64,000 bases of DNA. It comes from Lysinibacillus odysseyi (GTDB taxonomy: Bacteria > Bacillota > Bacilli > Bacillales_A > Planococcaceae). The notes beneath the pieces are model-generated. The model did no database searches, was not told where the DNA came from, and worked only from the letters and a program-made list of their open reading frames with translations. The stretch lies in assembly GCA_014595895.1 (NCBI GenBank), contig JABUKB010000001.1, positions 124,001 to 188,000 of the forward strand, in the 5' to 3' direction. A program made the translations under genes and the position numbers. Each line of letters opens with the position of its first letter. Position 1 is the stretch's first letter. This document shows, one piece after another, positions 51,354 to 61,141 of this stretch.

Positions 51354-52880
51354 ATGACAAAATTAAGAACAGCTATTATAGATATAGGTTCGAACACAAT
51401 TCGTCTAGTGATGTACGTATATGATCAACAGGAAGGGTTGCATGAATTTGGAAATATTAAAACAGTAGCCCGCCTCCGAACACATATTTTGCCGAGTGGC
51501 GAAATGAGCGAGGAGGGTATTTCTTTATTAGAGGAAACGTTAATATCCTTTAAGCAAATTTTAGATGATTATGGTGTAACCGATATTCAAGCGGCAGCAA
51601 CAGCCGCAGTTCGTCAGGCAACAAACAACGAGGAAATTGTACAACGTATGCAGCAGTCTACAGGGATAGAACTAGAAATTTTATCTGAGGAGGAAGAGGC
51701 ATACTTTGGCTTTTTGGCTGTTGTCAATTCCATGGACACCCCGTCTGCCATTACAATTGATATCGGTGGCGGTTCAACAGAAATCACTTTATTTAAAAAT
51801 AAAAAGCTGCAAAAAACACATAGCTTTCCCTTTGGTACCGTAAGCTTAAAGCAAATGTTTGTGAAAAACAGCATCATTAATGAGGAAGAGCGCAAAGCCC
51901 TGCATCGCTATGTAAAAGAGCAATTCAAACAATTGCCGTGGATCTATAAAGAAAACTTGCCGATTGTTGCGATTGGAGGAAGTGCCCGCAACGTAGCGCA
52001 AGTTCATCAGCAGCAAATTAATTATCCGATTTCCGGTGTGCATCAATATGAAATGCAGTATAAACATTTAATGGATTTAAAGCATGACTTGGGCAAAAAG
52101 TCATTTGAAGATTTAAAACAATTAGATGGATTATCTTCAGATCGTGCCGATATTATTGTACCGGCATTAGAAGTATTTACGACATTAATGGAAGTAGTCG
52201 ATACAGATGAATTTCAATTAAGCAAAAAAGGCTTGCGTGAAGGGCTGATTATTAATCGTGTCCTGCAAGGTGATGTCAATGCTTTTGATAAATACAATGT
52301 CTTTGCGGAAAATGCCAAACGCTTGGCATTTGAATATGGTCGATCAGAAGAAGAAGCACAAACGCTGGGGACATTAGCTACTACTTTATATAAGGAATTA
52401 GGGCAGTTACAAATTATTCATTTCCAGCCAGAGTATTTGGAATTATTAGAAAGAGCAGCAAGGGTATTTGAAATTGGCGAATATATAGAACTGGATTCAT
52501 CGAGTCAACATACATTTTATTTACTTGCCAATCAATCCATTGCCGGTATGAATCATCAGAGCCGCGTTAAATTAGCGCTATTAGCGTCCTATAAAAATAA
52601 AGATTACTTTAGACGTTTTGCCGAGCCATTTACAGAATGGTTCAGTCGCGAAGAGCTGAAAGATTTACGTGATTTAGGAGCATTGCTCAAATTTGTCTAT
52701 GCCTTTAATGTGTCGAAACGCAATGTTGTAAAAGAAGTGAAGGTAGAGCTGGTAAATGACGTAGTGCATATTTATGCAAAGACAAAAGAGAGGGCAGTAG
52801 CAGAAATTTATCAAACAAATCGAACGAAGAAGCATATTGAGCGGATGCTTAAAAAAGAGGTACAAATCTATTTTAGTTAG
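51354..52880 (+). CDS. ppx: Exopolyphosphatase (Ppx/GppA family)
   Basis: This 508-residue protein has the ASKHA phosphatase signatures AIIDIGSNTIRLVMYVYDQQ (residues 7-26) and TIDIGGGSTEITLF near residue 140. A C-terminal HD-like region (YLELLERAARVFEIGEYIEL) follows, as in the long form of Ppx. It releases phosphate from polyphosphate ends or hydrolyses pppGpp. It is upstream of ppk by 5 bases, so the two opposing activities are co-expressed. AGAAGTGA precedes the ATG. Confidence 0.92.
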   Translation: MTKLRTAIIDIGSNTIRLVMYVYDQQEGLHEFGNIKTVARLRTHILPSGEMSEEGISLLEETLISFKQILDDYGVTDIQAAATAAVRQATNNEEIVQRMQQSTGIELEILSEEEEAYFGFLAVVNSMDTPSAITIDIGGGSTEITLFKNKKLQKTHSFPFGTVSLKQMFVKNSIINEEERKALHRYVKEQFKQLPWIYKENLPIVAIGGSARNVAQVHQQQINYPISGVHQYEMQYKHLMDLKHDLGKKSFEDLKQLDGLSSDRADIIVPALEVFTTLMEVVDTDEFQLSKKGLREGLIINRVLQGDVNAFDKYNVFAENAKRLAFEYGRSEEEAQTLGTLATTLYKELGQLQIIHFQPEYLELLERAARVFEIGEYIELDSSSQHTFYLLANQSIAGMNHQSRVKLALLASYKNKDYFRRFAEPFTEWFSREELKDLRDLGALLKFVYAFNVSKRNVVKEVKVELVNDVVHIYAKTKERAVAEIYQTNRTKKHIERMLKKEVQIYFS

Positions 52881-52891
52881 GAAGGGTGAAA

Positions 52892-55072
52892 ATGCCTATG
52901 ACAACAAATTTTGAAGAAATAAATAACCTAAAAGAAATATTATTACATCCGGAACAGGAACTTTCGTTAGAGCATGCGGCTATATTAGAAGAGATTGCAA
53001 AACCCGAGTATTATAATAACCGTGAATTATCATGGCTAGAGTTTAACGAGCGAGTACTAGAAGAAGCAGAAGATGAAAATAACCCACTGCTTGAGAGACT
53101 GAAATTTTTAGCGATTTTTAGCTCAAATTTAGATGAATTTTTTATGGTGCGCGTAGCTGGTTTACAGGACCAAGTGCGCGCCGGTTTTCATAAGCCCGAA
53201 AATAAATCGGGGTTAACACCAAAAGAGCAGCTCGCAAAAATCGCAGAACGTACGCAAGCTTTAGTTCGTCGTCAAACGGAAATTTTTCGTTATTTAGTAG
53301 GTGAATGCTTGCCGCAAGAAAATGTGCATCTAAAAGAGTATAAAGATCTATCAGCAACACATAAACAATTTATTAATGAAATGTTTGAAGAGACGATTTT
53401 CCCTGTTTTAACACCAATGGCAGTGGATGCTTATCGCCCGTTCCCTACATTACTAGGCAAAACGCTCAACTTATTAGTTATGCTTGAAAATACAAATGAC
53501 GAACTGGAAGATTCGGAGCGTGTAGCAATTGTACAGGTACCATCTGTGTTACATCGTTTTATTCAATTACCCTCTGAAGGACCAGAATCGACTTTTGTCT
53601 TATTGGAGGACGTCATCTCTCATCATATTGACCGTTTATTTTACGGTTACAAGGTGAAATCTACGCAAGCTTTCCGTCTGACACGGAATGCAGATTTAAC
53701 AATTCACGAAGAAGGGGCGCAGGATCTCCTATCTGAAATTGAAAAAGAGCTGAAGAAGCGTAAATGGGGTGTTGGGTCTCGTCTTGAAGTACGTGACGGT
53801 GAGATGAATGATGATGTTTTAGAGTATCTTTTAGAAGAATTTGAAATTAATGAATCAGATGTCTTTAAAATTGATGGACCGCTTGACCTAACGTTTTTAT
53901 TCCCATTTGTAAAAACTATTTCGGTAGGGCGTGAGCACCTAGAGTACGAGAGCTTTATCCCGCAGCCGCCGCTTGATTTAGAATCACATGAAAATATTTA
54001 TGAAAAGGCACTGACGCAGGATTTATTCTTTCATCATCCCTATGAATCTTTTGCGCCGATTGTAGATTTTATTACGGAGGCAGCGGAAGATCCATCGGTT
54101 CTCGCGATTAAACAAACATTATATCGTGTAAGTGGCAATTCACCCATTATCCAAGCATTAAAGCAAGCAGCTGAAAACGGTAAGCAAGTGACAGTATTAG
54201 TAGAGTTGAAGGCTCGCTTTGATGAGGAAAACAATGTACACTGGGCGAAACTATTAGAACAAGCAGGCTGCTTGGTTATTTACGGCATGAATAATTTAAA
54301 AACGCACTCCAAAATTACATTAGTCGTACGCAGAAACCAAGGTAAAATTGAACGATTTGTACATTTGGGTACTGGAAACTATAACGATGCGACGGCAAAA
54401 ATTTATACAGATATGGCGATCATTACATCGAATAAAGAGTTTGGTATTGATGCAACGAACTTCTTTAACTATTTAAGTGGTTATACGGAAAAGCCAAAGT
54501 TCAATCATATCGTGGTGGCACCATTTGATATTCGCGATGAGTTTATTAAATTAATAGACCGGGAGATTGCGTTGCATAAAGAGTTTGGCAATGGTTTTAT
54601 TCGAGCGAAGATGAATTCCTTAACTGATAAAGATTTAATGATGAAATTGTATGAAGCATCCATTGCGGGTGTGAAAATTGAATTGATTATTCGCGGGATT
54701 TGCTGTTTGCGTCCAGGAATACCAGGTATCAGTGAAAATATTACTGTTACGTCTATTGTGGGGCGTTTCTTAGAGCACTCTCGTATTTTCTGGTTCCACC
54801 ATAACGGGGAAAACAACATTTTCTTATCATCGGCAGATATGATGACACGTAATATGATTAAACGGGTAGAAATTTTGTTCCCTGTCTATGCACCGGATAT
54901 TAAAAAACGTATCCAGTACATTATGATTTGCCAACTAGAAGACAATCAAAAAGCGCGTATCCAAGATTCGAATGGGAAGTATCATTATAAAGAAGGTCAT
55001 AATATTGAACCAAAAATTAATAGCCAGGAAATCTTTTTACAGGAATCCCTACGCCTATCAGCGGATGAATAA
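52892..55072 (+). CDS. ppk: Polyphosphate kinase 1
   Basis: This protein of 726 residues has the PPK1 N domain (YYNNRELSWLEFNERVLEEA), the head domain and two phospholipase D-like domains. It carries LKTHSKITLVVRR (autophosphorylated His region) and SSADMMTRNMIKRVEILFPV near the C-terminus. PPK1 makes long-chain polyphosphate from ATP. An alternative GTG at 52886 is in frame but GGAAGGG lies too close. It is downstream of ppx in an operon. Confidence 0.95.
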   Translation: MPMTTNFEEINNLKEILLHPEQELSLEHAAILEEIAKPEYYNNRELSWLEFNERVLEEAEDENNPLLERLKFLAIFSSNLDEFFMVRVAGLQDQVRAGFHKPENKSGLTPKEQLAKIAERTQALVRRQTEIFRYLVGECLPQENVHLKEYKDLSATHKQFINEMFEETIFPVLTPMAVDAYRPFPTLLGKTLNLLVMLENTNDELEDSERVAIVQVPSVLHRFIQLPSEGPESTFVLLEDVISHHIDRLFYGYKVKSTQAFRLTRNADLTIHEEGAQDLLSEIEKELKKRKWGVGSRLEVRDGEMNDDVLEYLLEEFEINESDVFKIDGPLDLTFLFPFVKTISVGREHLEYESFIPQPPLDLESHENIYEKALTQDLFFHHPYESFAPIVDFITEAAEDPSVLAIKQTLYRVSGNSPIIQALKQAAENGKQVTVLVELKARFDEENNVHWAKLLEQAGCLVIYGMNNLKTHSKITLVVRRNQGKIERFVHLGTGNYNDATAKIYTDMAIITSNKEFGIDATNFFNYLSGYTEKPKFNHIVVAPFDIRDEFIKLIDREIALHKEFGNGFIRAKMNSLTDKDLMMKLYEASIAGVKIELIIRGICCLRPGIPGISENITVTSIVGRFLEHSRIFWFHHNGENNIFLSSADMMTRNMIKRVEILFPVYAPDIKKRIQYIMICQLEDNQKARIQDSNGKYHYKEGHNIEPKINSQEIFLQESLRLSADE

Positions 55073-55144
55073 TGTTTTTATTGAAAAAAGTGTCATTTTG
55101 TAAGAAAATAGTGGTAGGTTTTTAGTTGAGGGGAGGGGCAGTTT

Positions 55145-56770
55145 ATGATAAAGGTTGCAGAGGGGAGCAAGCAGGCAATGCTTCAGCATTTAATGCGTTT
55201 AAACCCTTTTCACGTTATCATTGCATGTAAGAAACGGGGCGCAGATTATTTAGTAGAAGCGGTGAATCAAAAGGCAGTTTTGCTCTTTGGTAACCCTATG
55301 CTAAATATGCCAGCTGCGCAATATTTAGAAGATAAATGGTCTGCCCTCCTTCCTTTTTTGCAAAAAGAGTTGGCTGAAATTGTTCCTGTGAATTTATTCG
55401 ATCAAGAAGACTTTATGTTACATCGGCATAGAATCTATATAAATGATGAAGAATATATATTTATTATATTACAAGAAAAAATTACAGTACAACAAGTGTC
55501 GTATGAGGATAGCTTAACGGGTTTATCGAGTTTTCGAACATTAGAAGAACGATGGGATGTCTTATTGGAAGAAAATGATCGATATAAGATTGCGCTTATT
55601 ATTGTCGATATCGATCGATTCAAAAAGTTTAATGAATCGTTAGGAAAATCGCGCGCAGACTTTTTATTAATTAGCATGGCACAAAGGTTCAGAAAATTGC
55701 ACTCGGAACGATATGAAGTATTTCGTTTAAATGGCGATAAATTTTTATATGCGATGCAATACGAAGACAAGAAAGAGCTAGAGTGGCTCATAGCAAACAT
55801 TTATAGGTTATTCGAAGAGCCTGTGAATATTGAAGAACAGGATTATTATTTAACAATTTCTATAGGTATTGCGACGAGCACACTTATGCGTAAGCCAAAG
55901 CTCGATCAATTATTGCATGAAGCAGAGCAAGCATTGGCCTATGTGAAGGAACATGAGCGTCATAATTATCGTTTCTTTAGCAAAGAAATGAGTAATGCTT
56001 TCCCGAATGAAGCATTGATGGAGGCACACCTTCGTCGAGCGGTTGATTATAATGAATTATTTCTTCATTTTCAACCGCAAAAGAATCTGCAAACAGGAGG
56101 GATCGATAGTTTTGAAGCGCTTATCCGCTGGAAAAACCGAAAGTTTGGCATCGTATCACCTGGGCAGTTTATCCCGCTAGCGGAATCTTCAGGGCTGATT
56201 TTACCAATTGGTCATTGGGTGCTTGAAACTGTCTGTAAATATATGCAGGAATGGCGACAAAAGGGCTATAGACCAGTGCGTGTTGCTGTCAATATTTCAC
56301 CAAAACAATTTAAGCAATTAGGCTTTGCGAAAAGTGTTCGTGAGCTTATTGAAAAGTATGATATCCCGCCTTCATTAATTGAATTAGAAATCACAGAAAG
56401 CTCAATGATGAATGAAAAGGAAACAACAAGAATTTTAAAAGAATTAAAAGAACTAGGAGTATATGTGTCAGTCGATGATTTCGGGACAGGTTATTCATCT
56501 CTTAGCTATTTAAAAGCGTACCCTATTGATATTATTAAAATTGATCAATCTTTTATTGCGGATATTGAAAAAGATGAGAAAAATGAAGCGATTGTAAGAG
56601 CAATCATTTTGCTGTCGCATACATTAGGGCTTGAAGTAATTGCGGAAGGGGTAGAGGAAGAGAGACAGGAGCAGTTTTTAATGGCCAACCAGTGCCAAAA
56701 AGTGCAAGGGTTCTTATACAATCGACCTCTGCCGGTTGAAGAAATAATAGATCAATATTTATTGAACTAA
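55145..56770 (+). CDS. GGDEF-EAL protein, probable c-di-GMP phosphodiesterase
   Basis: This 541-residue protein has an N-terminal PAS-like region, a GGDEF domain (about 120-280) and an EAL domain (about 290-540). The GGDEF active-site loop reads NGDKF (in RLNGDKFLYAM), so cyclase activity is probably lost. The EAL domain keeps every motif: EALIRWKN, AVNISPKQF, ELEITESS, DDFGTGYSS, IKIDQSF, EGVEE and QGFLYNRPLP. I infer phosphodiesterase activity with the GGDEF domain acting as a regulatory site. GGGGAGGGGC precedes the ATG. It follows ppk by 70 bases. Confidence 0.9.
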   Translation: MIKVAEGSKQAMLQHLMRLNPFHVIIACKKRGADYLVEAVNQKAVLLFGNPMLNMPAAQYLEDKWSALLPFLQKELAEIVPVNLFDQEDFMLHRHRIYINDEEYIFIILQEKITVQQVSYEDSLTGLSSFRTLEERWDVLLEENDRYKIALIIVDIDRFKKFNESLGKSRADFLLISMAQRFRKLHSERYEVFRLNGDKFLYAMQYEDKKELEWLIANIYRLFEEPVNIEEQDYYLTISIGIATSTLMRKPKLDQLLHEAEQALAYVKEHERHNYRFFSKEMSNAFPNEALMEAHLRRAVDYNELFLHFQPQKNLQTGGIDSFEALIRWKNRKFGIVSPGQFIPLAESSGLILPIGHWVLETVCKYMQEWRQKGYRPVRVAVNISPKQFKQLGFAKSVRELIEKYDIPPSLIELEITESSMMNEKETTRILKELKELGVYVSVDDFGTGYSSLSYLKAYPIDIIKIDQSFIADIEKDEKNEAIVRAIILLSHTLGLEVIAEGVEEERQEQFLMANQCQKVQGFLYNRPLPVEEIIDQYLLN

Positions 56771-56868
56771 ACAGTTGCCTCACGTAAGCGCTTTAGTATT
56801 GAATATGATATGATAGAAGATAGATGCAACATGTTATTCATCTGTAGCGCTAGAGGAGTGGAATATTT

Positions 56869-57312
56869 ATGCTTTCGACGAATAAACAGGATTTACTAAA
56901 TCTCCCTATAAAAGATTTTATCATTTCATCTGAAAAGGTAGCGCATGTACAAATTGGTAATAGTGCTGAGCATGCGTTGCTAGTACTCACTCGTACGGGA
57001 TATTCCTCTGTACCTGTTTTAGATGTAAAATATCGTTTAAAAGGGTTGCTAAGCATTAAAATGATTACAGAATCAATTCTAGGTTTAGAACGTATTGAAT
57101 ATGATAGACTGGAAAGTATTCGCGTGGATGACGTAATGGAACATGAAGTTGCCTACTTGCAAATAACAGATACTTTTAAGCGAGCGTTAGATTTAGTTAT
57201 TAATCACGCTTTCCTATGTGTAATAGATGAAGAGGGAACATTTATGGGAATTATGACGAGACGTGTCATACTAAAGCAATTAAAGAGGTATATTTATCAA
57301 TTAGAAACGTAA
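56869..57312 (+). CDS. darB: DarB/CbpB (YkuL-like), c-di-AMP-binding CBS protein
   Basis: This 147-residue protein has two CBS domains (residues 10-70 and 80-145) with DFIISSEKVAHVQIGNSAEH and RVDDVMEHEVAYLQI. Size, order and position next to ccpC match B. subtilis YkuL/DarB and Listeria CbpB. DarB in its apo state stimulates the (p)ppGpp synthetase Rel and pyruvate carboxylase; c-di-AMP releases it. AGAGGAGTGG precedes the ATG. Confidence 0.88.
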   Translation: MLSTNKQDLLNLPIKDFIISSEKVAHVQIGNSAEHALLVLTRTGYSSVPVLDVKYRLKGLLSIKMITESILGLERIEYDRLESIRVDDVMEHEVAYLQITDTFKRALDLVINHAFLCVIDEEGTFMGIMTRRVILKQLKRYIYQLET

Positions 57313-57315
57313 AAT

Positions 57316-57354
57316 AGTCGACAAAATCCATATAGGATTTTGTCGACTTTTTTT
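57316..57354 (+). terminator. Terminator between darB and ccpC, abutting the ccpC ribosome site
   Basis: AGTCGACAAAATCC pairs with GGATTTTGTCGACT, followed by seven T. The ccpC ribosome site AGGAGGG begins at the next base (57355-57361). Confidence 0.93.
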
Positions 57355-57367
57355 AGGAGGGATCGTC

Positions 57368-58258
57368 GTGACAGCAACAGAGGCGGAAATAATAAAAATT
57401 TTGGCTGAAGAGCGCAATATGCGAAAGGCGGCGGAGCGTTTATTCTTAACGCAGCCTGCTTTATCACAACGCTTGCAATCCATCGAAAAAGATTGGGGGA
57501 CACAGTTATTTTTACGCTCACAGCGTGGTTTAACGCCAACGCCTGCAGGAGAGCTCATTATTCAATATGCGACAGAACAAATCGCAAGGCGCAATGAAGT
57601 ATTCGAAACAATTCAGGCACTTAATTCAAAGGTGCATGGTACTTTAAAAATTGCCTGCGCCTCCATTGTCGGTCAAAATTGGCTCCCGAAAGTATTGAAG
57701 GAATATGTCACATTGTATCCAGATACGAAGATTTCCCTAATGACAGGGTGGAGTTCAGAAATTGTTAAGGCATTGTATGAAGGAGAAGCCCACGTTGGAA
57801 TTGTGCGTGGCCAGGCTGACTGGAAAGGAAAAAAAATTCATTTATTTCGCGATATGATGTATTTAGTTGATCATGAAATTCAACATTTAGAGGATATTCA
57901 TACAACTGACCGTCCGTTTATTCAATTTAAAAGCGATTCGGATTATTACCAAGAAATTTTGCAGTGGTGGCAGCGCCATTTTCATCAAAATCCAAAACAT
58001 CAAATCATTGTCGATCAAATTGAAACATGTAAGCAGATGGCTCTCAATGGTATCGGTTATGCTATTTTGCCATCGATTACGCTAAACGGCAGTGAAAATA
58101 TTTATAAAACGCCTCTCACGCATACAGAAAAGGATTTGGGGTTAACACGTGATACATGGTTAATCGGCTATGAATCAGCTTTCGAGCTGCGGCAAGTAGA
58201 AGCTTTCATCAAAGTAGTAAAGGAACATGCCCGCTGTTTATATGATTATAAAAATTAA
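57368..58258 (+). CDS. ccpC: CcpC (YkuM), LysR-type citrate-responsive repressor
   Basis: This 296-residue LysR regulator has an N-terminal helix-turn-helix (RKAAERLFLTQPALSQRLQS, residues 18-37) and a ligand domain with HGTLKIACASIVGQNWLPKV. CcpC binds citrate and controls citZ and citB of the TCA cycle in response to carbon source. Its location after darB and before dapH matches B. subtilis ykuM, except that ykuN, ykuO and ykuP are missing. Start is GTG with AGGAGGG upstream. Confidence 0.88.
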   Translation: MTATEAEIIKILAEERNMRKAAERLFLTQPALSQRLQSIEKDWGTQLFLRSQRGLTPTPAGELIIQYATEQIARRNEVFETIQALNSKVHGTLKIACASIVGQNWLPKVLKEYVTLYPDTKISLMTGWSSEIVKALYEGEAHVGIVRGQADWKGKKIHLFRDMMYLVDHEIQHLEDIHTTDRPFIQFKSDSDYYQEILQWWQRHFHQNPKHQIIVDQIETCKQMALNGIGYAILPSITLNGSENIYKTPLTHTEKDLGLTRDTWLIGYESAFELRQVEAFIKVVKEHARCLYDYKN

Positions 58259-58335
58259 TGCGTGCCATTTAATAGGAAATCTAGTACAATAATTTCATGT
58301 TAGAAAATCTTACATGTTTAGGGGCTGTAAAGTAA

Positions 58336-59052
58336 ATGACAGAAAAGTTAAATGCGCATCAAATTATTGATTTCATTTCAAAAGCAAAAAAGGTTACACC
58401 AGTGAAAGTGTACGTAAAGGGCGAAGGTGTCGCAAATTTGTCATTTGGTGAGGGAACTAAAGTATTTGGCGAAGGAAATAGTGCTATCGTTTTTGGTGAA
58501 TGGAAGGAAATCGAACATGCTTTACAACATCACGGGGATAAAGTAATGGACTATGTAATAGAAAGTGACAGAAGAAATTCTGGTGTTCCGCTGCTAGATA
58601 CAAAACATCTAAATGCCCGGATCGAGCCGGGAGCAATCATTCGAGATCAAGTATCCATTGGGGACAATGCGGTTATTATGATGGGAGCAATTATTAATAT
58701 TGGAGCTGAAATTGGCGCAAAAACAATGATTGATATGGGAGTAGTGCTTGGCGGACGCGCGATTGTAGGTGAAAACTGCCATATCGGTGCAGGATCTGTT
58801 TTGGCGGGTGTAGTAGAGCCACCGAGTGCAAAACCGGTTGTTGTAGAAGATAACGTGGTCATGGGCGCTAATGCTGTTGTGTTGGAAGGGGTGCGTATTG
58901 GAAAAGGTGCCGTCGTTGCGGCCGGTGCGGTTGTCATTGAGGATGTCGCACCCTACACAGTAGTTGGCGGTGTACCTGCCCGTGTCCTGAAGAAAATAGA
59001 CGAAAAAACAAAATCGAAAACAGAGGTTATAGAGGCATTACGTACAATCTAA
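58336..59052 (+). CDS. dapH: Tetrahydrodipicolinate N-acetyltransferase
   Basis: This 238-residue left-handed beta-helix enzyme has an N-terminal domain and hexapeptide repeats from about residue 90 ([38 protein letters not shown]). It acetylates tetrahydrodipicolinate in the acetyl branch of diaminopimelate and lysine synthesis. The length matches DapH/YkuQ. It precedes dapL by 9 bases. AGGGGC lies before the ATG. Confidence 0.95.
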   Translation: MTEKLNAHQIIDFISKAKKVTPVKVYVKGEGVANLSFGEGTKVFGEGNSAIVFGEWKEIEHALQHHGDKVMDYVIESDRRNSGVPLLDTKHLNARIEPGAIIRDQVSIGDNAVIMMGAIINIGAEIGAKTMIDMGVVLGGRAIVGENCHIGAGSVLAGVVEPPSAKPVVVEDNVVMGANAVVLEGVRIGKGAVVAAGAVVIEDVAPYTVVGGVPARVLKKIDEKTKSKTEVIEALRTI

Positions 59053-59067
59053 GTAGGTGGGATGGCT

Positions 59068-60183
59068 ATGGATTTAATAAAAGTGCGTCGGGATTTACAC
59101 CGGATTCCTGAATTAGGTTTCCAGGAATATAAAACCCAGCAGTACATTTTAGCATTTATCAAACAATTACCGCAGTCATGTATGCATGTTACGACTTGGC
59201 GGACAGGGGTAGTCGTCTATATTCAAGGAACAAATCCTGCAAAAACAATTGGATGGCGCACAGACATAGATGGCTTACCTATTGCAGAGGAGACACATGC
59301 TAGCTATGCTTCTGCTCACGAAGGTCAGATGCATGCTTGCGGTCATGACTGCCATATAACAATTGCTCTTTCTTTGGTTCGGGCTTTTGCGATGTCACAG
59401 CCTAAACAAAATGTGGTGATTTATTTTCAGCCGGCTGAAGAAGGGCCAGGTGGTGCAGAGCCGATGCTAGCATGGCTTCGGGAACAGCGCCCAGACTTAC
59501 TATGTGACGAAATCTATGCTTTACATATCGCGCCGGAATATCCCGTAGGCACAATCGCCACACGTCCAGGGTTGCTTTTTGCCAATACTTCTGAGCTGTT
59601 TATTGATTTAAAGGGGATGGGAGGGCATGCTGCTTATCCGCACCTTACACGAGACATGGCAGTAGCGGCTGCTACTTTATTAGTCCAGCTGCAAACCATT
59701 GTGAGCAGGAATATTGATCCGATGAATAGCGTCGTAGTGACAGTAGGGAAGATGACAGCAGGTACAGCGCAAAATATCATTGCGGAACATGCCCGTTTAG
59801 AAGGTACTATCCGTACGGTAAATGCTGAATCGATGATGGAAGTGAAGCGACGTATTGAAGCGATTTGTGCGGGGATTGAAGCTGCTTATGAATGCGAAGT
59901 GAGCATTGATTATGGATCGATGTATTATGAAGTGAAGAATGACACGCATTGCGCAGAGAAGTTGCTTGCTTTCGCTAAAACATATGACGGGGCGATAGAT
60001 TATCTATGTCCGCCTGCCATGACAGGGGAGGATTTCGGGTATTTTGTCGATGCGATTCCTGGGGCAATGTTTTGGAGTGGAGCTGATTGTCCGTATAATT
60101 TACATCATGCAAAAATGAATCCGAATGAGCAATTACTAACATTCAATGCACAGTTTGCGGAAAGCTTTATTCGTACATTATAA
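59068..60183 (+). CDS. dapL: N-acetyldiaminopimelate deacetylase
   Basis: This 371-residue M20 peptidase-family protein has [31 protein letters not shown] and [14 protein letters not shown] (metal-binding and catalytic Glu pair), and a dimerisation domain in the middle. It removes acetyl from N-acetyl-LL-diaminopimelate. B. subtilis YkuR is the positional orthologue; the same symbol is also used elsewhere for an unrelated aminotransferase. The ATG at 59068 has AGGTGGG at 6 bases, so I prefer it over that at 59062. Confidence 0.94.
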   Translation: MDLIKVRRDLHRIPELGFQEYKTQQYILAFIKQLPQSCMHVTTWRTGVVVYIQGTNPAKTIGWRTDIDGLPIAEETHASYASAHEGQMHACGHDCHITIALSLVRAFAMSQPKQNVVIYFQPAEEGPGGAEPMLAWLREQRPDLLCDEIYALHIAPEYPVGTIATRPGLLFANTSELFIDLKGMGGHAAYPHLTRDMAVAAATLLVQLQTIVSRNIDPMNSVVVTVGKMTAGTAQNIIAEHARLEGTIRTVNAESMMEVKRRIEAICAGIEAAYECEVSIDYGSMYYEVKNDTHCAEKLLAFAKTYDGAIDYLCPPAMTGEDFGYFVDAIPGAMFWSGADCPYNLHHAKMNPNEQLLTFNAQFAESFIRTL

Positions 60184-60290
60184 AAAAGAGGCTGAAATAA
60201 AAGTAAAAAATGTATCTAAGTAACAAAGTTTTTTAATTTTCAATAAAGTGGCTTGAAAAATAATAAATTTATCTAAAAATTGAGTCATTC

Positions 60291-60378
60291 TATTCAACAA
60301 ACGGGTAGCGTTAGTTTTACAAGGAAAACGGAGTAACCACTATCTTGTTATTTCACAATCGGGCGCTATTGTTGAATA
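60291..60378. repeat. Probable IS or MITE remnant with 10-base inverted ends
   Basis: TATTCAACAA (60291-60300) and TTGTTGAATA (60369-60378) are a perfect inverted repeat. The interior includes ACGGGTAGCGTTAG and CGGGCGCTA, in which GGGTAGCG and CGGGCGCTA echo each other imperfectly. The 381-base gap between dapL and the GlsB gene holds this element, a weak hairpin at 60444-60478 and AT-rich DNA, and no gene. Confidence 0.5.
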
Positions 60379-60443
60379 AGCCGTTCTGTTCTTCTTGAAT
60401 TCACGAAGCCGAGGGTTGTTAAGTAAATAAGAACAAAGGAAAA

Positions 60444-60478
60444 GCGGTCCTCCACAGATTAGATTGTGGAAGGCCGCC
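60444..60478 (+). terminator. Hairpin after the dapH-dapL operon
   Basis: GCGGTCCTCCACA pairs with TGTGGAAGGCCGC; no strong T-run follows. It is a possible terminator. Confidence 0.4.
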
Positions 60479-60564
60479 TTCTTATGATAAAAACAGTCAT
60501 CATTTATTGTTGGCTACATCTGCTTCGCTTAACCGTATAGAAATAAACGAAAAGATCTATTGGT

Positions 60565-60819
60565 TTATGAAGCTTTACGCAATGATTTCATAATGAAGCT
60601 CACAATGAACACTAGTATAATTGCTCCAAGGAGAGCAGGGAAGATATAGAAATCGGAAATTTTAGGACCCCAACTTCCAAGAAGCATACCACCAACCCAT
60701 GCACCGATAATACCTGCGATAATATTGCCAATAATTCCGCCTGGGATATCTTTTCCTAAAATTATACCTGCAAGCCAACCGATAAGCCCGCCAATTATTA
60801 AAAACCAAATGAAACTCAT
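60565..60819 (-). CDS. GlsB/YeaQ/YmgE family small stress membrane protein
   Basis: This 84-residue protein has three membrane helices with glycine zippers: LIIGGLIGWLAGIIL, DIPGGIIGNIIAGIIGAWVG and PALLGAIILVFIVSFIM. The PGGIIGNIIAGIIGAWVGG motif is diagnostic for the transglycosylase-associated/GlsB-YeaQ family. Members are induced by general stress, but their activity is not known. I use the ATG at 60819 with AGGAG at 9 bases. Confidence 0.9.
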   Translation of the reverse strand: MSFIWFLIIGGLIGWLAGIILGKDIPGGIIGNIIAGIIGAWVGGMLLGSWGPKISDFYIFPALLGAIILVFIVSFIMKSLRKAS

Positions 60820-60986
60820 ACTATTCATCTCCTATTTTTTATTTTAAATATTTTGCTATAGTGTTTTATAACCTTTATTAAACCCTTTTAAACTATAAGA
60901 AAGAAAAAATAAAAATTAGCGGAAGTTTCAAAGAAGATACTTATTTAGGATTTTGCAGCAATAATAAACAGATTTATTTTAAAGTT

Positions 60987-61025
60987 ATAAAAAAACATCA
61001 TCAGACGATTTCTGATGATGTTTTT
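60987..61025 (-). terminator. Terminator of the MFS gene
   Basis: ACATCATCAGA and TCTGATGATGT form a stem with T-runs on both sides; on the minus strand it follows the MFS gene after about 115 bases. Confidence 0.85.
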
Positions 61026-61141
61026 GCTTTTATGAATAGAGAAGAAATAAGGTTCTGTATATTCATTGAAATAATAGATATTCATTTATATTTTGTAGAC
61101 ATTTCGCGATTGCAGCCAATTATGTTCTAGACCCTTTTATT

